A DNA stretch of 10,889 bases from Thioalkalivibrio nitratireducens (GTDB taxonomy: Bacteria > Pseudomonadota > Gammaproteobacteria > Ectothiorhodospirales > Ectothiorhodospiraceae). Made by a program: the position numbers and the translations under genes. The notes beneath the pieces are model-generated. The model was given only the letters and a program-made list of their open reading frames with translations. It had not been told where the DNA came from and made no database searches. The stretch covers positions 1 to 10,889 of the forward strand of contig JAABSN010000112.1 in the NCBI GenBank assembly GCA_011390385.1. The letters are read 5' to 3'. This document shows positions 1 to 7,364 of this stretch, one piece after another; within the stretch, counting starts at the first letter, position 1; each line of letters opens with the position of its first letter.

Positions 1-291
1 GGTATCGGAGCGCTGGAGGCAGAAATGAACTGGGCTCTCGGGGTGCTGATCCTGAGCAGTCTGCTGAACGCGGCCTATTTCCTTCCGATCCTGTACCGGA
101 TCTGGTTTCGCCGACGCGAACGGATGTGGTGTGAGGAGAAGGTCCTCGGCCGTTTCGAGACCTCGGGCTGGCTGCTGCTCCCGACGCTGGCCACCGCCGG
201 CTTCGCGCTGATCGCCGGCGTGCTCGCCGGCATGCCGTTCAGCCCGCTGTACTGGGCAGATGTGATCGTCAGTCGCGAGTATCTGCAATGA
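1..291 (+). CDS. Proton-translocating antiporter-type membrane subunit (MrpD/NuoM/NuoN-like), 3' end only
   Basis: The reading frame is open from the left edge of the window, so only the last 96 residues are present; the Met codon at 25 is internal. Visible are a transmembrane helix containing the family-like stretch SSLLNAAYFLPILYRIWF, a charged loop (RRRERMWCEEK), and a last hydrophobic helix (about residues 58–80 of this fragment) before a short tail. 'SSLLNAxYFLPI' near the C-terminus is typical of the MrpD/MnhD and NuoM/NuoN branch of proton-conducting subunits, which move H+ (or exchange it for Na+/K+) across the inner membrane as part of a multisubunit complex. The stop codon overlaps the next gene's start in an ATGA (288–291), so the two are translationally coupled and presumably belong to one complex. 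Whether that complex is an Mrp-type antiporter or a complex-I-like oxidoreductase cannot be decided from the fragment. Confidence 0.8.
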   Translation, partial: GIGALEAEMNWALGVLILSSLLNAAYFLPILYRIWFRRRERMWCEEKVLGRFETSGWLLLPTLATAGFALIAGVLAGMPFSPLYWADVIVSREYLQ

Positions 292-2027
292 GCGGCTTTC
301 TGGACACGGCCGCGCTGATCCTCGCACCCGGGGTGCCGCTCGCGCTCGGCGTACTCTGGGGGCTTCCGCGACTAAGGCGACACATCGGTCCGATCGCGCC
401 CTGGGCCGCAATCCCGGCGCTGCTGCTCGCACTGTTCGGAACGCCCGGTGAGAGCGCCGAACTCAGCTGGCTTCTGTTCGGCGGCCATCTCGGCATGACC
501 GATACCACCCAGGTCTTTCTGTTCTTCACCGCACTGATCTGGTTCGCCGCCGGAATCCACGGACGCGGGCATCTGGCCGAGGGCGATCATTGCGAACGCT
601 TCTGCGTGTTCTGGCTGTTCACGCTGGCCGGCAACATCGGCCTGCTCGTGGCGCTGGACGTGGCGCTTTTCTACACCAGCTTCGCGCTGATGAGCTTCGC
701 CGCATACGGGCTGATCGTGCACGATCAGAACGCAATCGCGCAGCGCGCGGGTCGCGTCTACCTGGTGCTGGCGGTGCTCGGCGAGGCCCTGATCCTGGTG
801 GGTCTGCTCCTCGCGGCCCGGGCCACCGCCACGCCGCTACTACCCATGCTCGCCGAACTGCCGCGGGCGATCGCGGGCGCTCCGGAGCGCGATCTGATCA
901 TCGCCAGCCTCTGGCTCGGTTTCGGTGTCAAGGCCGGCCTGCCACTGCTGCACTTCAGCCTGCCCCTGGCCTATGGCGCAGCACCGGTACCCGCGGCCGC
1001 AGTGCTGGCCGGCGCGATGATCAAGGCGGGACTGCTCGGCTGGCTGGTGACCCTGCCGTTGGGCTTCGACGGGCTGCAGGACTGGGGCGCGATAATCATG
1101 ATCACTGGCCTGTTCGCGGCCTTCGCCGCGGCATTGGTCGGCGTGAACCAGAAACAGCCGCGCATCGTGCTCGCGTATTCCAGCATCAGCCAGATGGGCC
1201 TGATCTCGGTCGGGGTCGGGGCCTGGATGGTTGCCCCGGAACAGGGCCCGCTGCTGACCGTCGCAATCACCATCTTTGCGCTGCATCACGCGCTGGCCAA
1301 GGCCGCGCTGTTCCTCGGCACCGAGGTGGTTCGCCATCGAACGCGGCGTCCGGTGCTTTGGCTCTGGGTCGGCCTCGGCATCCCCGCGCTGGCGCTGGCC
1401 GGCCTGATGCCCAGTGGCCTGGTCGCCAAGGCAAGCCTGAAATACGGCCTGATGGCTGACACCGCCATTCCCGAGGCCTGGTCCTACCTGCCATTGCTGC
1501 TGGGACTCGCGGCAATCGGCACCACCGCGCTGATGGCGCGGCACCTCTGGCTGCTGCGTCTGGAGGCCGGTCGTGATGACGCCCCGCCCGCAGCCTGGCA
1601 CGGCTGGGCCCTGATCACTGCGGCAACCCTGTTGGCGATCCTGCTGCTGCCGCTGTGGGGAATCGAAGTACCGTGGATGGCAGCCGTCGGCAGCCTGACC
1701 GAAGCGCTGTGGCCTGTGGCTGCGGGACTCGTCGTGGCGGCGCTGGCGTGGCGCTGGCTGCGGCCCCTGCCGATCCCGCCTGCGGACGTCTTGCTGCTGT
1801 TGACCCCGCTACCTGGTCTTGCCGTGCGCGCGGGCCAGGCCCTGGGCGTGACCGGACCCGCCATCAGGCGCGTGCTGCGCCACCTGGAGGCGAAGGCGCT
1901 GGATCGCTACCGACGCGCCGATCACCGCCTTGGGCGCTTCACCGAGCAACTCTGGCGCCGCGATGCCCCGTTGCTGTTTGCCCTCCTGCTTGCGGTGATG
2001 GCTTTGGTGGGCATTCGCGTCGCCTGA
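288..2027 (+). CDS. NuoL/MrpA-like proton-conducting membrane subunit (complex I subunit 5 family)
   Basis: A 579-residue, very hydrophobic protein of about 14 or more predicted membrane helices, close to the length of NuoL. It has the antiporter-subunit core: GVKAGLPLLHFSLPLAYGAAP (Lys215 in the TM7 region, then the broken-helix His/Pro segment), MIKAG (Lys246, TM8), QPRIVLAYSSISQMGL (residues 290–305), and HHALAKAALFLG (His333/334 and Lys338). Lys381 and Lys385 lie where the TM12 lysine is expected. These polar residues form the proton path in characterised relatives. The helix that normally carries the essential TM5 Glu (consensus roughly FxFWELMSLASY) reads YTSFALMSFAAY, with Ala133 (codon GCG, 684–686) in place of Glu. 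The C-terminus has a basic amphipathic stretch (about 526–558) and one last helix (561–577), loosely like the NuoL tail but shorter. The start is fixed by the ATGA overlap with the previous gene; no good Shine–Dalgarno is seen, so translation is probably coupled. Apparently the last gene of its operon. The superfamily is certain; the exact complex is not. Confidence 0.85.
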   Translation: MSGFLDTAALILAPGVPLALGVLWGLPRLRRHIGPIAPWAAIPALLLALFGTPGESAELSWLLFGGHLGMTDTTQVFLFFTALIWFAAGIHGRGHLAEGDHCERFCVFWLFTLAGNIGLLVALDVALFYTSFALMSFAAYGLIVHDQNAIAQRAGRVYLVLAVLGEALILVGLLLAARATATPLLPMLAELPRAIAGAPERDLIIASLWLGFGVKAGLPLLHFSLPLAYGAAPVPAAAVLAGAMIKAGLLGWLVTLPLGFDGLQDWGAIIMITGLFAAFAAALVGVNQKQPRIVLAYSSISQMGLISVGVGAWMVAPEQGPLLTVAITIFALHHALAKAALFLGTEVVRHRTRRPVLWLWVGLGIPALALAGLMPSGLVAKASLKYGLMADTAIPEAWSYLPLLLGLAAIGTTALMARHLWLLRLEAGRDDAPPAAWHGWALITAATLLAILLLPLWGIEVPWMAAVGSLTEALWPVAAGLVVAALAWRWLRPLPIPPADVLLLLTPLPGLAVRAGQALGVTGPAIRRVLRHLEAKALDRYRRADHRLGRFTEQLWRRDAPLLFALLLAVMALVGIRVA

Positions 2028-2159
2028 GCGGAACGATCGTCAGCCGCGCGGGGCGTGCCCTGGCATGCCGTTGCCTCTGCGGAACCTCCTCCGGTGCAAT
2101 TCGCTTACGCTCATTGACACCCTACGTGACTTGAAGCTGCGCCCCCGTCCCGTTCGACG
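2028..2159. other. Convergent intergenic gap between the antiporter operon and pap
   Basis: This 132-base gap separates two genes that end towards each other (stops at 2025–2027 on + and 2160–2162 on -). I looked for a bidirectional terminator. Only short, weak inverted repeats occur (for example around 2053–2070 and CGGA/TCCG around 2080–2093), and neither is followed by a T-run in either direction. Termination here may be Rho-dependent, or the transcripts may overlap. No small ORF with a ribosome binding site was found. Confidence 0.5.
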
Positions 2160-3635
2160 CTACAGCGCCTTTTCCAGGCGCTCGCACAGGATCTGCAGCG
2201 CCCGGACCCGGGCCCAGCGCTTGTCGTTGCCTTCGATCAGGTTCCAGGGGGCGAACTCGGTGCTGGTACGTTCGACCATGTCGTTGACCGCGTGGGCGTA
2301 ATCGTCCCATTTCTCGCGGTTGCGCCAGTCTTCCTCGGTGAGCTTGTGCTGCTTGAAGCTCGTCTCCTCGCGCGCCTTGAAGCGGGCCAGCTGCTCGTCC
2401 CTGTCGATGTGCACCCAGAACTTCACCAGTACGATGCCGTGATCGGTCAGTTCCTCCTCGAACTCGTTGATCTCGCGGTAGGCCCGAATCCACTCGTCTT
2501 CGGCGGCGAAGCCCTCGACACGCTCGACCAGTACCCGCCCGTACCAGGAACGGTCGTAGATGGTGAAGCGCCCGGCACGCGGAATGTGCCGCCAGAAGCG
2601 CCAGAGATAATGATGGGCGCGTTCCTCGTCGGTCGGCGCGGCGATCGTGATCACCCGGTAACTGCGCGCATCGATCGCCCGCGTCACCCGACGGATGATG
2701 CCCCCCTTGCCAGCGGCATCCCATCCTTCAAGCACCACGATCGTGCTGATCTTGCGCTCGCGGGCGGTCCGCGACAGCACACTCAGACGGCCCTGCAGTC
2801 GCGCCAGTTCCTTGCGGTATTCCTTCTTTTCCAGTTGCTTGTCGAGGTCGAGAAAGTCGAGGATCGTCTTGTCCTCCGCCCGCGGCGTCTTCCATGCAGT
2901 GGTGGCGCCATGCAGGGTTTTCGGGTCGAGTTCGATCCGCTTGCGCACGACTTCCAGAATGTGGCTGGCCGTGGTCACGTTGCGATAGCGCTCGTCATAG
3001 CCCTCGATGATCATCCACGGCGCCTCTCCGGTGCTGGTCAGGCGCAGCGTCTGCTCCGCAACCGCACGGAACGTGTCGTAGGATTTCAGCGCCGCGAGAT
3101 CGCGCTCACCGATCCGCCACTTGGTCTTCGGATTCCGGCGCAGTTTCCTGATGCGCTCGACCTGCATCTCCTTGCCCAAATGAAACCAGAGTTTGATCAG
3201 CAGCGCGCCGCCGTCCACCAGCATTTTCTCGAAGGTATTGATGCGTTTCAGCATCACGTCGAGACCGTCATCATCGACCCGGTCGTTGACTCGCATGGAA
3301 ATCGGATCGCTGTACCACGAGCCGAACAGCACGCCCATGCGCCCCTTGACCGGCAGTGCGCGCCAGTAACGCCAGAAGGCCGGACGCTCGCGTTCCTCGT
3401 CGGTCGGTTCGTCGAACGCGGCCGTTTCGATCCACCGGGGATCCATCCACTGATGCAGCATGTTGACCGTCTCGCTCTTGCCCGCGCCATCGGCACCCGA
3501 GATCAGCAGGATCACCGGGAAGTCGCAGTCCTGGAGATCCTGCTGCAGGTTCAGCAGCCGCGCACGGAGATCGGGAACGAGGTCCTTGTACGCCGCCTTG
3601 TCCAGAGTACGACCCAACTCCGCTGCTTCGAACAT
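2160..3635 (-). CDS. pap: Polyphosphate:AMP phosphotransferase (class II PPK2, two fused domains)
   Basis: Transfers phosphate from inorganic polyphosphate to AMP, giving ADP in the cytoplasm. The 491-residue protein has two tandem PPK2 (P-loop kinase-like) domains, at about 20–235 and 275–490, the layout of known PAP enzymes. The C-terminal domain has a Walker A motif EGWDAAGKGG (303–312), the Walker B region IYDRSWYGR (359–367) and a lid segment rich in charged residues (about 420–445). The N-terminal domain keeps a Walker A (SGADGAGKSE, 46–55), but its Walker-B counterpart reads LFGSWYSD (103–110), with Phe-Gly replacing Asp-Arg, so it is probably structural rather than catalytic, as described for this class. 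Start: I chose the ATG at 3635 (MFEAAELGRTLD, matching the family's usual N-terminus), which has AGGGGG six bases upstream (3642–3647); the in-frame TTG at 3653 has no Shine–Dalgarno. It lies 161 bases downstream of ubiB in the same direction, with a hairpin between them, so it may be read through from the ubi genes or have its own promoter. Confidence 0.93.
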   Translation of the reverse strand: MFEAAELGRTLDKAAYKDLVPDLRARLLNLQQDLQDCDFPVILLISGADGAGKSETVNMLHQWMDPRWIETAAFDEPTDEERERPAFWRYWRALPVKGRMGVLFGSWYSDPISMRVNDRVDDDGLDVMLKRINTFEKMLVDGGALLIKLWFHLGKEMQVERIRKLRRNPKTKWRIGERDLAALKSYDTFRAVAEQTLRLTSTGEAPWMIIEGYDERYRNVTTASHILEVVRKRIELDPKTLHGATTAWKTPRAEDKTILDFLDLDKQLEKKEYRKELARLQGRLSVLSRTARERKISTIVVLEGWDAAGKGGIIRRVTRAIDARSYRVITIAAPTDEERAHHYLWRFWRHIPRAGRFTIYDRSWYGRVLVERVEGFAAEDEWIRAYREINEFEEELTDHGIVLVKFWVHIDRDEQLARFKAREETSFKQHKLTEEDWRNREKWDDYAHAVNDMVERTSTEFAPWNLIEGNDKRWARVRALQILCERLEKAL

Positions 3636-3730
3636 CCATCGCCCCCTGTTCAAACCACGCGCACGTTCGCCGAACCGGCCCCGGCTCCTAAGCCCCTGGG
3701 CCTCGAACGGCGCAATTCGCAGCGTTCACT

Positions 3731-3762
3731 GGCACCCCTGGCCCTCATCGTCAGGGGTTGCC
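3731..3762 (-). terminator. Hairpin between ubiB and pap, terminator-like but without a T-run
   Basis: CCCCTG (3735–3740) pairs with CAGGGG (3752–3757), and GGCA (3731–3734) pairs with TGCC (3759–3762). This gives a ten-pair GC-rich stem with one bulged base and an 11-base loop. It lies just downstream of the ubiB stop and upstream of pap. There is no T-run on either strand after the stem, so it may attenuate transcription, protect mRNA ends, or mark a processing site rather than be a classical intrinsic terminator. Confidence 0.35.
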
Positions 3763-3796
3763 GACGTCACCATGACGTTCCGGGCAGGCATCCGCT

Positions 3797-5506
3797 TCAA
3801 TCCAGACGCCGAGGCGGACCTGCACGCGTGCGCTTCAGCACCCCATCGCCGCGACGCAGACTGAACAGCAGAAGCCCCAGTCCGAAAAGGCCCACCGGCC
3901 AGGCTGGCCAGGCGAGACCAAACCAGTGCGGTACCGTGCTCATCTGGGTCAGCAGGCCCGCCGTCAGCAACAACCCGAACCCCGCGAATGACTCGAGGCG
4001 TCGTCGGGCGTCGCGCTGAAGCAACGTGCGCAGGTCACGGACCTCGGCTCGCAACGCGGCGTCACGCTGAGCGCGCTGCCGTTCCGCGTCGAGCGCCTCC
4101 TGCAAGCGCACGGGCAATTCCGGCAGCTGCACCAGAATCTTGGGCAGATGACGCTCGGCGCTGCGCAGGAATGCGCGCAGACCCACCTGCTCGGACATCC
4201 AGCGCTCGAGGAACGGCTTGGCTGTGGTCCAGAGATCGAGTTGCGGGTACAACTGCCGGCCCAGCCCCTCGATATTGAGCAATGTCTTCTGCAACAGAAC
4301 CAGCTGCGGCTGCACTTCCATGTCGAAGCGCCGGGCGGTCTGAAACAGACGCAGTAGCACATGGCCGAAGGAAATCTGATCCAGCGGCTTCTGGAAAATG
4401 GGCTCGCAGACCGACCGGATCGCTGCTTCGAACTCGTCGACCCGGGTGCCCTCCGGTACCCATCCGGACTCCACGTACAGTTCCGCCACACGCGCATAAT
4501 CGCGGCTGAAGAAGGCGTGGAAGTTCTCCGCGAGATAGTGCTGATCGGAGCGCAGAAGGCTGCCGACGATGCCGAAATCCACCGCGAGATAACTGGGGTC
4601 CGCCGGATCGGTGGCATCGATGAAGATATTGCCGGGATGCATGTCGGCATGAAAGAAGTTGTGCTTGAAGACCTGAGTGAAAAAGATCTCCACGCCGCGT
4701 TCGGCGAGCAGCTTCAGATCGACGCCCCGCGCGCGCAGCTCCTCGATGTTCGCAACCGGAACGCCCCCGATGCGCTCCATCACCATCACGTTGGTTCGCG
4801 TGTAGTCCCAGATCACTTCGGGAACGTACAACAGCGGGCTGTGCTCGAAATTCCGCCGTATGGTGACCGCGTTGGCGCCTTCGCGCACCAGATCGAGCTC
4901 GTCGATCACGGTCTTTTCGTACTCCGAAACGACCTCCCGCGGCCTCAGTCGTCGACCGTCTGCCCAGTACCGGTCGGCAAGCAGGGCGATCAGGTGCAGG
5001 ATCTCCAGGTCGGCCCGGATCGTGCGGTCGATCCCGGGCCGCACCACTTTCACCACCACCGACCGGCCATCGAGCAGCCGCGCCGAATGAACCTGAGCGA
5101 TCGATGCGGAGGCGAGCGGAACATCCTCGAACTCGGCGAAAACCAGTTCAATCGGGCGTTCCAGCGCCTTTTCGATGGCCAACCGGGCCTGCGCGCTGGG
5201 GAAAGGGGGCACCCGATCCTGAAGCCGCGCGAGCTCCAGAGCGATATCGTCGGGCAGCAAGTCACGCCGGGTGGACAGCATCTGCCCGAACTTGATGAAG
5301 ATCGGACCCAGGTCCTCCAGCGAGCGTCGGATGCGTTCGCCGCGAGTGCCTTGCTCACGCCGGAACCAGTTCCACGGCAGCAGGTGCAGCAGGAAACTCA
5401 GCGGCCGCAGCGGTTTCAGCGTGAACAGGATCGCATCGAGCCGGTAGTGCACCAGCACGCGGCCAATGGCCCACAGGCGCAGTCCTTGCTTGGCGGTCCG
5501 AATCAT
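3797..5506 (-). CDS. ubiB: UbiB, atypical kinase/ATPase required for ubiquinone synthesis
   Basis: A 569-residue UbiB/ADCK (ABC1) family protein that supports ubiquinone biosynthesis at the inner membrane, probably as an ATPase that helps extract or organise lipid intermediates. It shows the family signature KFGQ (72–75) within [17 protein letters not shown], the Ala-rich nucleotide loop ASASIAQVH (132–140) that replaces the Gly-rich loop of ordinary kinases, Lys153 in VVVKVVRPG, the catalytic-loop HADMHPGN (286–293, Asp288), and DFG (310–312). Two C-terminal membrane helices (about 509–521 and 532–550) are followed by a basic 19-residue tail, as in E. coli UbiB. Start: the ATG at 5506 overlaps the ubiJ stop in an ATGA and gives the expected [13 protein letters not shown]-terminus. 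The frame stays open for 96 more codons upstream, but that stretch is a low-complexity Arg/Gly-rich shadow of ubiJ. No purine-rich Shine–Dalgarno precedes the ATG, so translation probably depends on coupling to ubiJ. Confidence 0.96.
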   Translation of the reverse strand: MIRTAKQGLRLWAIGRVLVHYRLDAILFTLKPLRPLSFLLHLLPWNWFRREQGTRGERIRRSLEDLGPIFIKFGQMLSTRRDLLPDDIALELARLQDRVPPFPSAQARLAIEKALERPIELVFAEFEDVPLASASIAQVHSARLLDGRSVVVKVVRPGIDRTIRADLEILHLIALLADRYWADGRRLRPREVVSEYEKTVIDELDLVREGANAVTIRRNFEHSPLLYVPEVIWDYTRTNVMVMERIGGVPVANIEELRARGVDLKLLAERGVEIFFTQVFKHNFFHADMHPGNIFIDATDPADPSYLAVDFGIVGSLLRSDQHYLAENFHAFFSRDYARVAELYVESGWVPEGTRVDEFEAAIRSVCEPIFQKPLDQISFGHVLLRLFQTARRFDMEVQPQLVLLQKTLLNIEGLGRQLYPQLDLWTTAKPFLERWMSEQVGLRAFLRSAERHLPKILVQLPELPVRLQEALDAERQRAQRDAALRAEVRDLRTLLQRDARRRLESFAGFGLLLTAGLLTQMSTVPHWFGLAWPAWPVGLFGLGLLLFSLRRGDGVLKRTRAGPPRRLD

Positions 5507-6156
5507 CCGGGACCGGGGAATCCGGGACCGGTTGCGGAGGTGCCGGTACCCGATGCGGCCTCGAGCCGGGCAATTCGCGCTTCGAGGCGGGCGGTATGGT
5601 CGCGCACTGCCGCGAGATCGTCGGCCAGCGCCTCGAACTCGCCTGCGGGAGGCAGCCAGCGAGCCTCTTCGCAGACGTAGTCCGCGGTGTCCTCCAGACC
5701 GCGCCGCACGAACCGGTCGACGTGGCCCCGCAAGGCTTCGCCGGCACGCAACAGGGGCCCCGCGGTACCCGCGCCCGCCACCGCCTCCAGCCATTCGGCC
5801 CAGTCGAAGGAGATTCCGGAAAGTGCACGCTGCAGGTCGGTGAGCACCGCGGCATCACCACGCACCTGGATTGCGGAGCGGTCATCACCCGAAAAAGCGG
5901 CGGCCAGGCCCAGGGGCGATCCAACGACAGTGACGTCGGCTTCCTCGTCATCGAGGGCCCCCAGCACCTGCAGGCGATCAGCGGCGCCGAGAAACACCAG
6001 ACCGAGTCCCGGAGGCTGGATTTGCACCGCAATCGAATGCCCCCCGAGGCGGGCAATCGCCGGTTCGGAAGACGCCGCAAGCCAGCGGTTCAGGATCGCT
6101 TCGAGGAGTGCCGTCATCACCGTCGGCAGAGGGCGGACTCCGCTCGCATCGTTCAT
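5503..6156 (-). CDS. ubiJ: UbiJ, SCP2-domain ubiquinone biosynthesis accessory factor
   Basis: A 217-residue protein with an N-terminal SCP2-like lipid-binding domain (about 15–115: [17 protein letters not shown], then alternating strands and helices) and a C-terminal heptad-like coiled coil (about 172–200, [19 protein letters not shown]), the layout of UbiJ. UbiJ binds ubiquinone intermediates and, with UbiK, helps organise the soluble Ubi enzyme complex. Sequence conservation in this family is low, so the call rests on architecture plus its place between ubiE and ubiB. Start: the ATG at 6156 lies 4 bases after the ubiE stop and has no clear Shine–Dalgarno, so re-initiation after ubiE is likely. 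The frame is open upstream to 6240, but only inside ubiE. The last residues are a Gly/Pro run (GPGFPGPG) made by a short tandem duplication and are probably disordered. Confidence 0.88.
   Translation of the reverse strand: MNDASGVRPLPTVMTALLEAILNRWLAASSEPAIARLGGHSIAVQIQPPGLGLVFLGAADRLQVLGALDDEEADVTVVGSPLGLAAAFSGDDRSAIQVRGDAAVLTDLQRALSGISFDWAEWLEAVAGAGTAGPLLRAGEALRGHVDRFVRRGLEDTADYVCEEARWLPPAGEFEALADDLAAVRDHTARLEARIARLEAASGTGTSATGPGFPGPG
5506..5531. repeat. Short tandem duplication at the ubiJ/ubiB junction
   Basis: TCCGGGACCGG occurs at 5506–5516 and again at 5521–5531, a 15-base period with 11 identical bases. On the coding strand it encodes the GPG-F-PGPG tail of UbiJ and abuts the ATGA shared with ubiB. 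It looks like local slippage that preserved the frame. Confidence 0.6.
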
Positions 6157-6160
6157 GGCA

Positions 6161-6916
6161 TCAGAACCGCGTCGCCCGGTGCAGTGCCACGACGCCGCCG
6201 GTGAGGTTTTCGTACTGCACCTGTTCGAGGCCGGCGTCACGCATCATTTCGGCAAGGGTTTCCTGATCCGGATGCACCCGGATGCTTTCCGCCAGATAAC
6301 GATAGCTGTCGGCATCCCCCGCAATCATGCGGCCCATCAGCGGCATCACACGGAACGAGTAGAGATCGTAGAACGGCCGCATCGGCGCAATCGGCCGCGA
6401 GAATTCCAGCACCAGCAACCGCCCGCCGGCCTTGAGCACCCTGCACATCTCGGCCAGCGCGCGTTCCTTGCGCGTCACGTTGCGCAGACCGAAGGCAATG
6501 GTGATGCGATCGAAGGATTCGTCGGGAAACGGCAGTGTCTCGGCGTCACCCTGTACGAACTCGATATTCCCGACGCGTCCTTCATCGAGCAGCCGGTCGC
6601 GCCCGGCGGCCAGCATCGGGGCGTTGATGTCACAGATCACCACTTGCCCGCGGTCGCCGACCCGGGGCGCAAAGGCTGCGGCCAGATCGCCGGTGCCGCC
6701 GGCCAGATCGAGCACGCGCATGCCCGGACGCACTGCGGCCTGCTGTATCGTGTGCCGCTTCCACAGGCGGTGGATGCCCATCGACATCACGTCGTTCATC
6801 AGATCGTATTTCCGCGCCACGGAGGAGAAGACCTGGCCGACCCGGGCCGCCTTTTCCTCTTCCGCAACGGTTTCGAAACCGAAATGGGTCTTGCCGCGCT
6901 GTTCGTCGTCGTTCAT
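6161..6916 (-). CDS. ubiE: Ubiquinone/menaquinone biosynthesis C-methyltransferase UbiE
   Basis: SAM-dependent C-methylation of the demethyl-benzoquinol (or demethylmenaquinol) ring; cytoplasmic, working with the Ubi complex. The 251-residue length matches the family. It carries the UbiE signature [17 protein letters not shown] (37–53), SAM motif [13 protein letters not shown] (68–79), an acidic residue for the SAM ribose (Asp96 in VICDIN), GDAETLPF (123–130), and the second family signature FGLRNV (142–147). The start at 6916 gives [17 protein letters not shown], the usual N-terminus; its Shine–Dalgarno is poor, and the gene begins 8 bases after the DUF971 stop, so coupling is likely. ubiE heads the tight ubiE–ubiJ–ubiB block. 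No missing motif is seen, so it should be active. The linkage to ubiJ and ubiB supports a ubiquinone role, though menaquinone use cannot be excluded. Confidence 0.97.
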   Translation of the reverse strand: MNDDEQRGKTHFGFETVAEEEKAARVGQVFSSVARKYDLMNDVMSMGIHRLWKRHTIQQAAVRPGMRVLDLAGGTGDLAAAFAPRVGDRGQVVICDINAPMLAAGRDRLLDEGRVGNIEFVQGDAETLPFPDESFDRITIAFGLRNVTRKERALAEMCRVLKAGGRLLVLEFSRPIAPMRPFYDLYSFRVMPLMGRMIAGDADSYRYLAESIRVHPDQETLAEMMRDAGLEQVQYENLTGGVVALHRATRF

Positions 6917-6924
6917 GGCTGTGA

Positions 6925-7290
6925 TCAGTGCGTCCTGCGCGCATGCCCGGCGGCAGCGAGCTTGTCGAGATATTCCTGCCAGAGCTGTTCCTGCTCAACC
7001 CCGAGGTTGTAGAGGTAATCCCAGTCGTAGATCCCGGTATCGTGACCGTCGGAGAATACGAACTTTACCGCGTAGTTGCCGACGGGTTCGACCTCGGTGA
7101 TATTCACGTCCTCCTTGCCCAGCTGCAGGGTATCCTGGCCGGGACCATGCCCGCGCACCTCTGCCGACGGCGAGTAGACGCGGAGGAATTCGCAGGGCAG
7201 GCGGAAGGTGCTGCCGTCCGCATAACCGAGTTCGAGAATGCGTGACTTCTGGTGCAACTGGATGTCCGTGGGGCGGTGCTTGCTGCTCAT
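6925..7290 (-). CDS. DUF971 protein (gamma-butyrobetaine hydroxylase-like N-terminal domain)
   Basis: A stand-alone 121-residue DUF971 domain. The conserved stretches are visible: [19 protein letters not shown] (31–49) and [13 protein letters not shown] (82–94). The same domain occurs at the N-terminus of gamma-butyrobetaine/trimethyllysine dioxygenases and fused to some Mrp/ApbC-type Fe-S carriers. It is too short to be a dioxygenase, and no such catalytic domain follows. The function of the free-standing form is not established to my knowledge. It sits between hslU and ubiE, a placement recurring in gammaproteobacteria. Start: the ATG at 7290 has AGGAG seven bases upstream (7298–7302); the in-frame TTG at 7293 is too close to that site. 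Overlap or tight spacing with ubiE (8 bases) suggests one transcript. Confidence 0.9.
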   Translation of the reverse strand: MSSKHRPTDIQLHQKSRILELGYADGSTFRLPCEFLRVYSPSAEVRGHGPGQDTLQLGKEDVNITEVEPVGNYAVKFVFSDGHDTGIYDWDYLYNLGVEQEQLWQEYLDKLAAAGHARRTH

Positions 7291-7315
7291 CAAAGTGCTC
7301 CTGGGCGTGGGTTCT

Positions 7316-7349
7316 GCAGGGTGGACACACGGTTCCGGGACCGCCCTGC
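7316..7349. other. Inverted repeat in the hslU–DUF971 gap
   Basis: GCAGGGTGG (7316–7324) faces CCGCCCTGC (7341–7349): eight Watson–Crick pairs, with a T·G pair on the + strand (a C·A mismatch in the - strand transcript), around a 16-base loop. It lies in the 74-base gap after hslU. No T-run follows on the - strand, so it is at best a weak attenuator or an mRNA-end structure for hslU. Confidence 0.3.
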
Positions 7350-7364
7350 CTTCGTTGCTCGAGG

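Noticed and set aside
2292..4019. Long + strand open frame (575 codons) over pap
   Set aside because: It lies entirely opposite pap and the ubiB 3' end, encodes no recognisable motif, and is the kind of antisense frame that GC-rich codon usage creates. The - strand gene has clear PPK2 motifs.
4361..5680. Long + strand open frame (439 codons) opposite ubiB and ubiJ
   Set aside because: Antisense shadow of well-supported genes; composition rich in Arg/Gln/His with no domain.
5507..5794. 96-codon N-terminal extension of UbiB
   Set aside because: Low-complexity Arg/Gly-rich sequence overlapping ubiJ in another frame; the ATGA junction start gives the family's usual N-terminus.
5687..7012. Long + strand open frame (441 codons) opposite ubiJ, ubiE and DUF971
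   Set aside because: It crosses three firmly identified - strand genes and shows no motif of its own.
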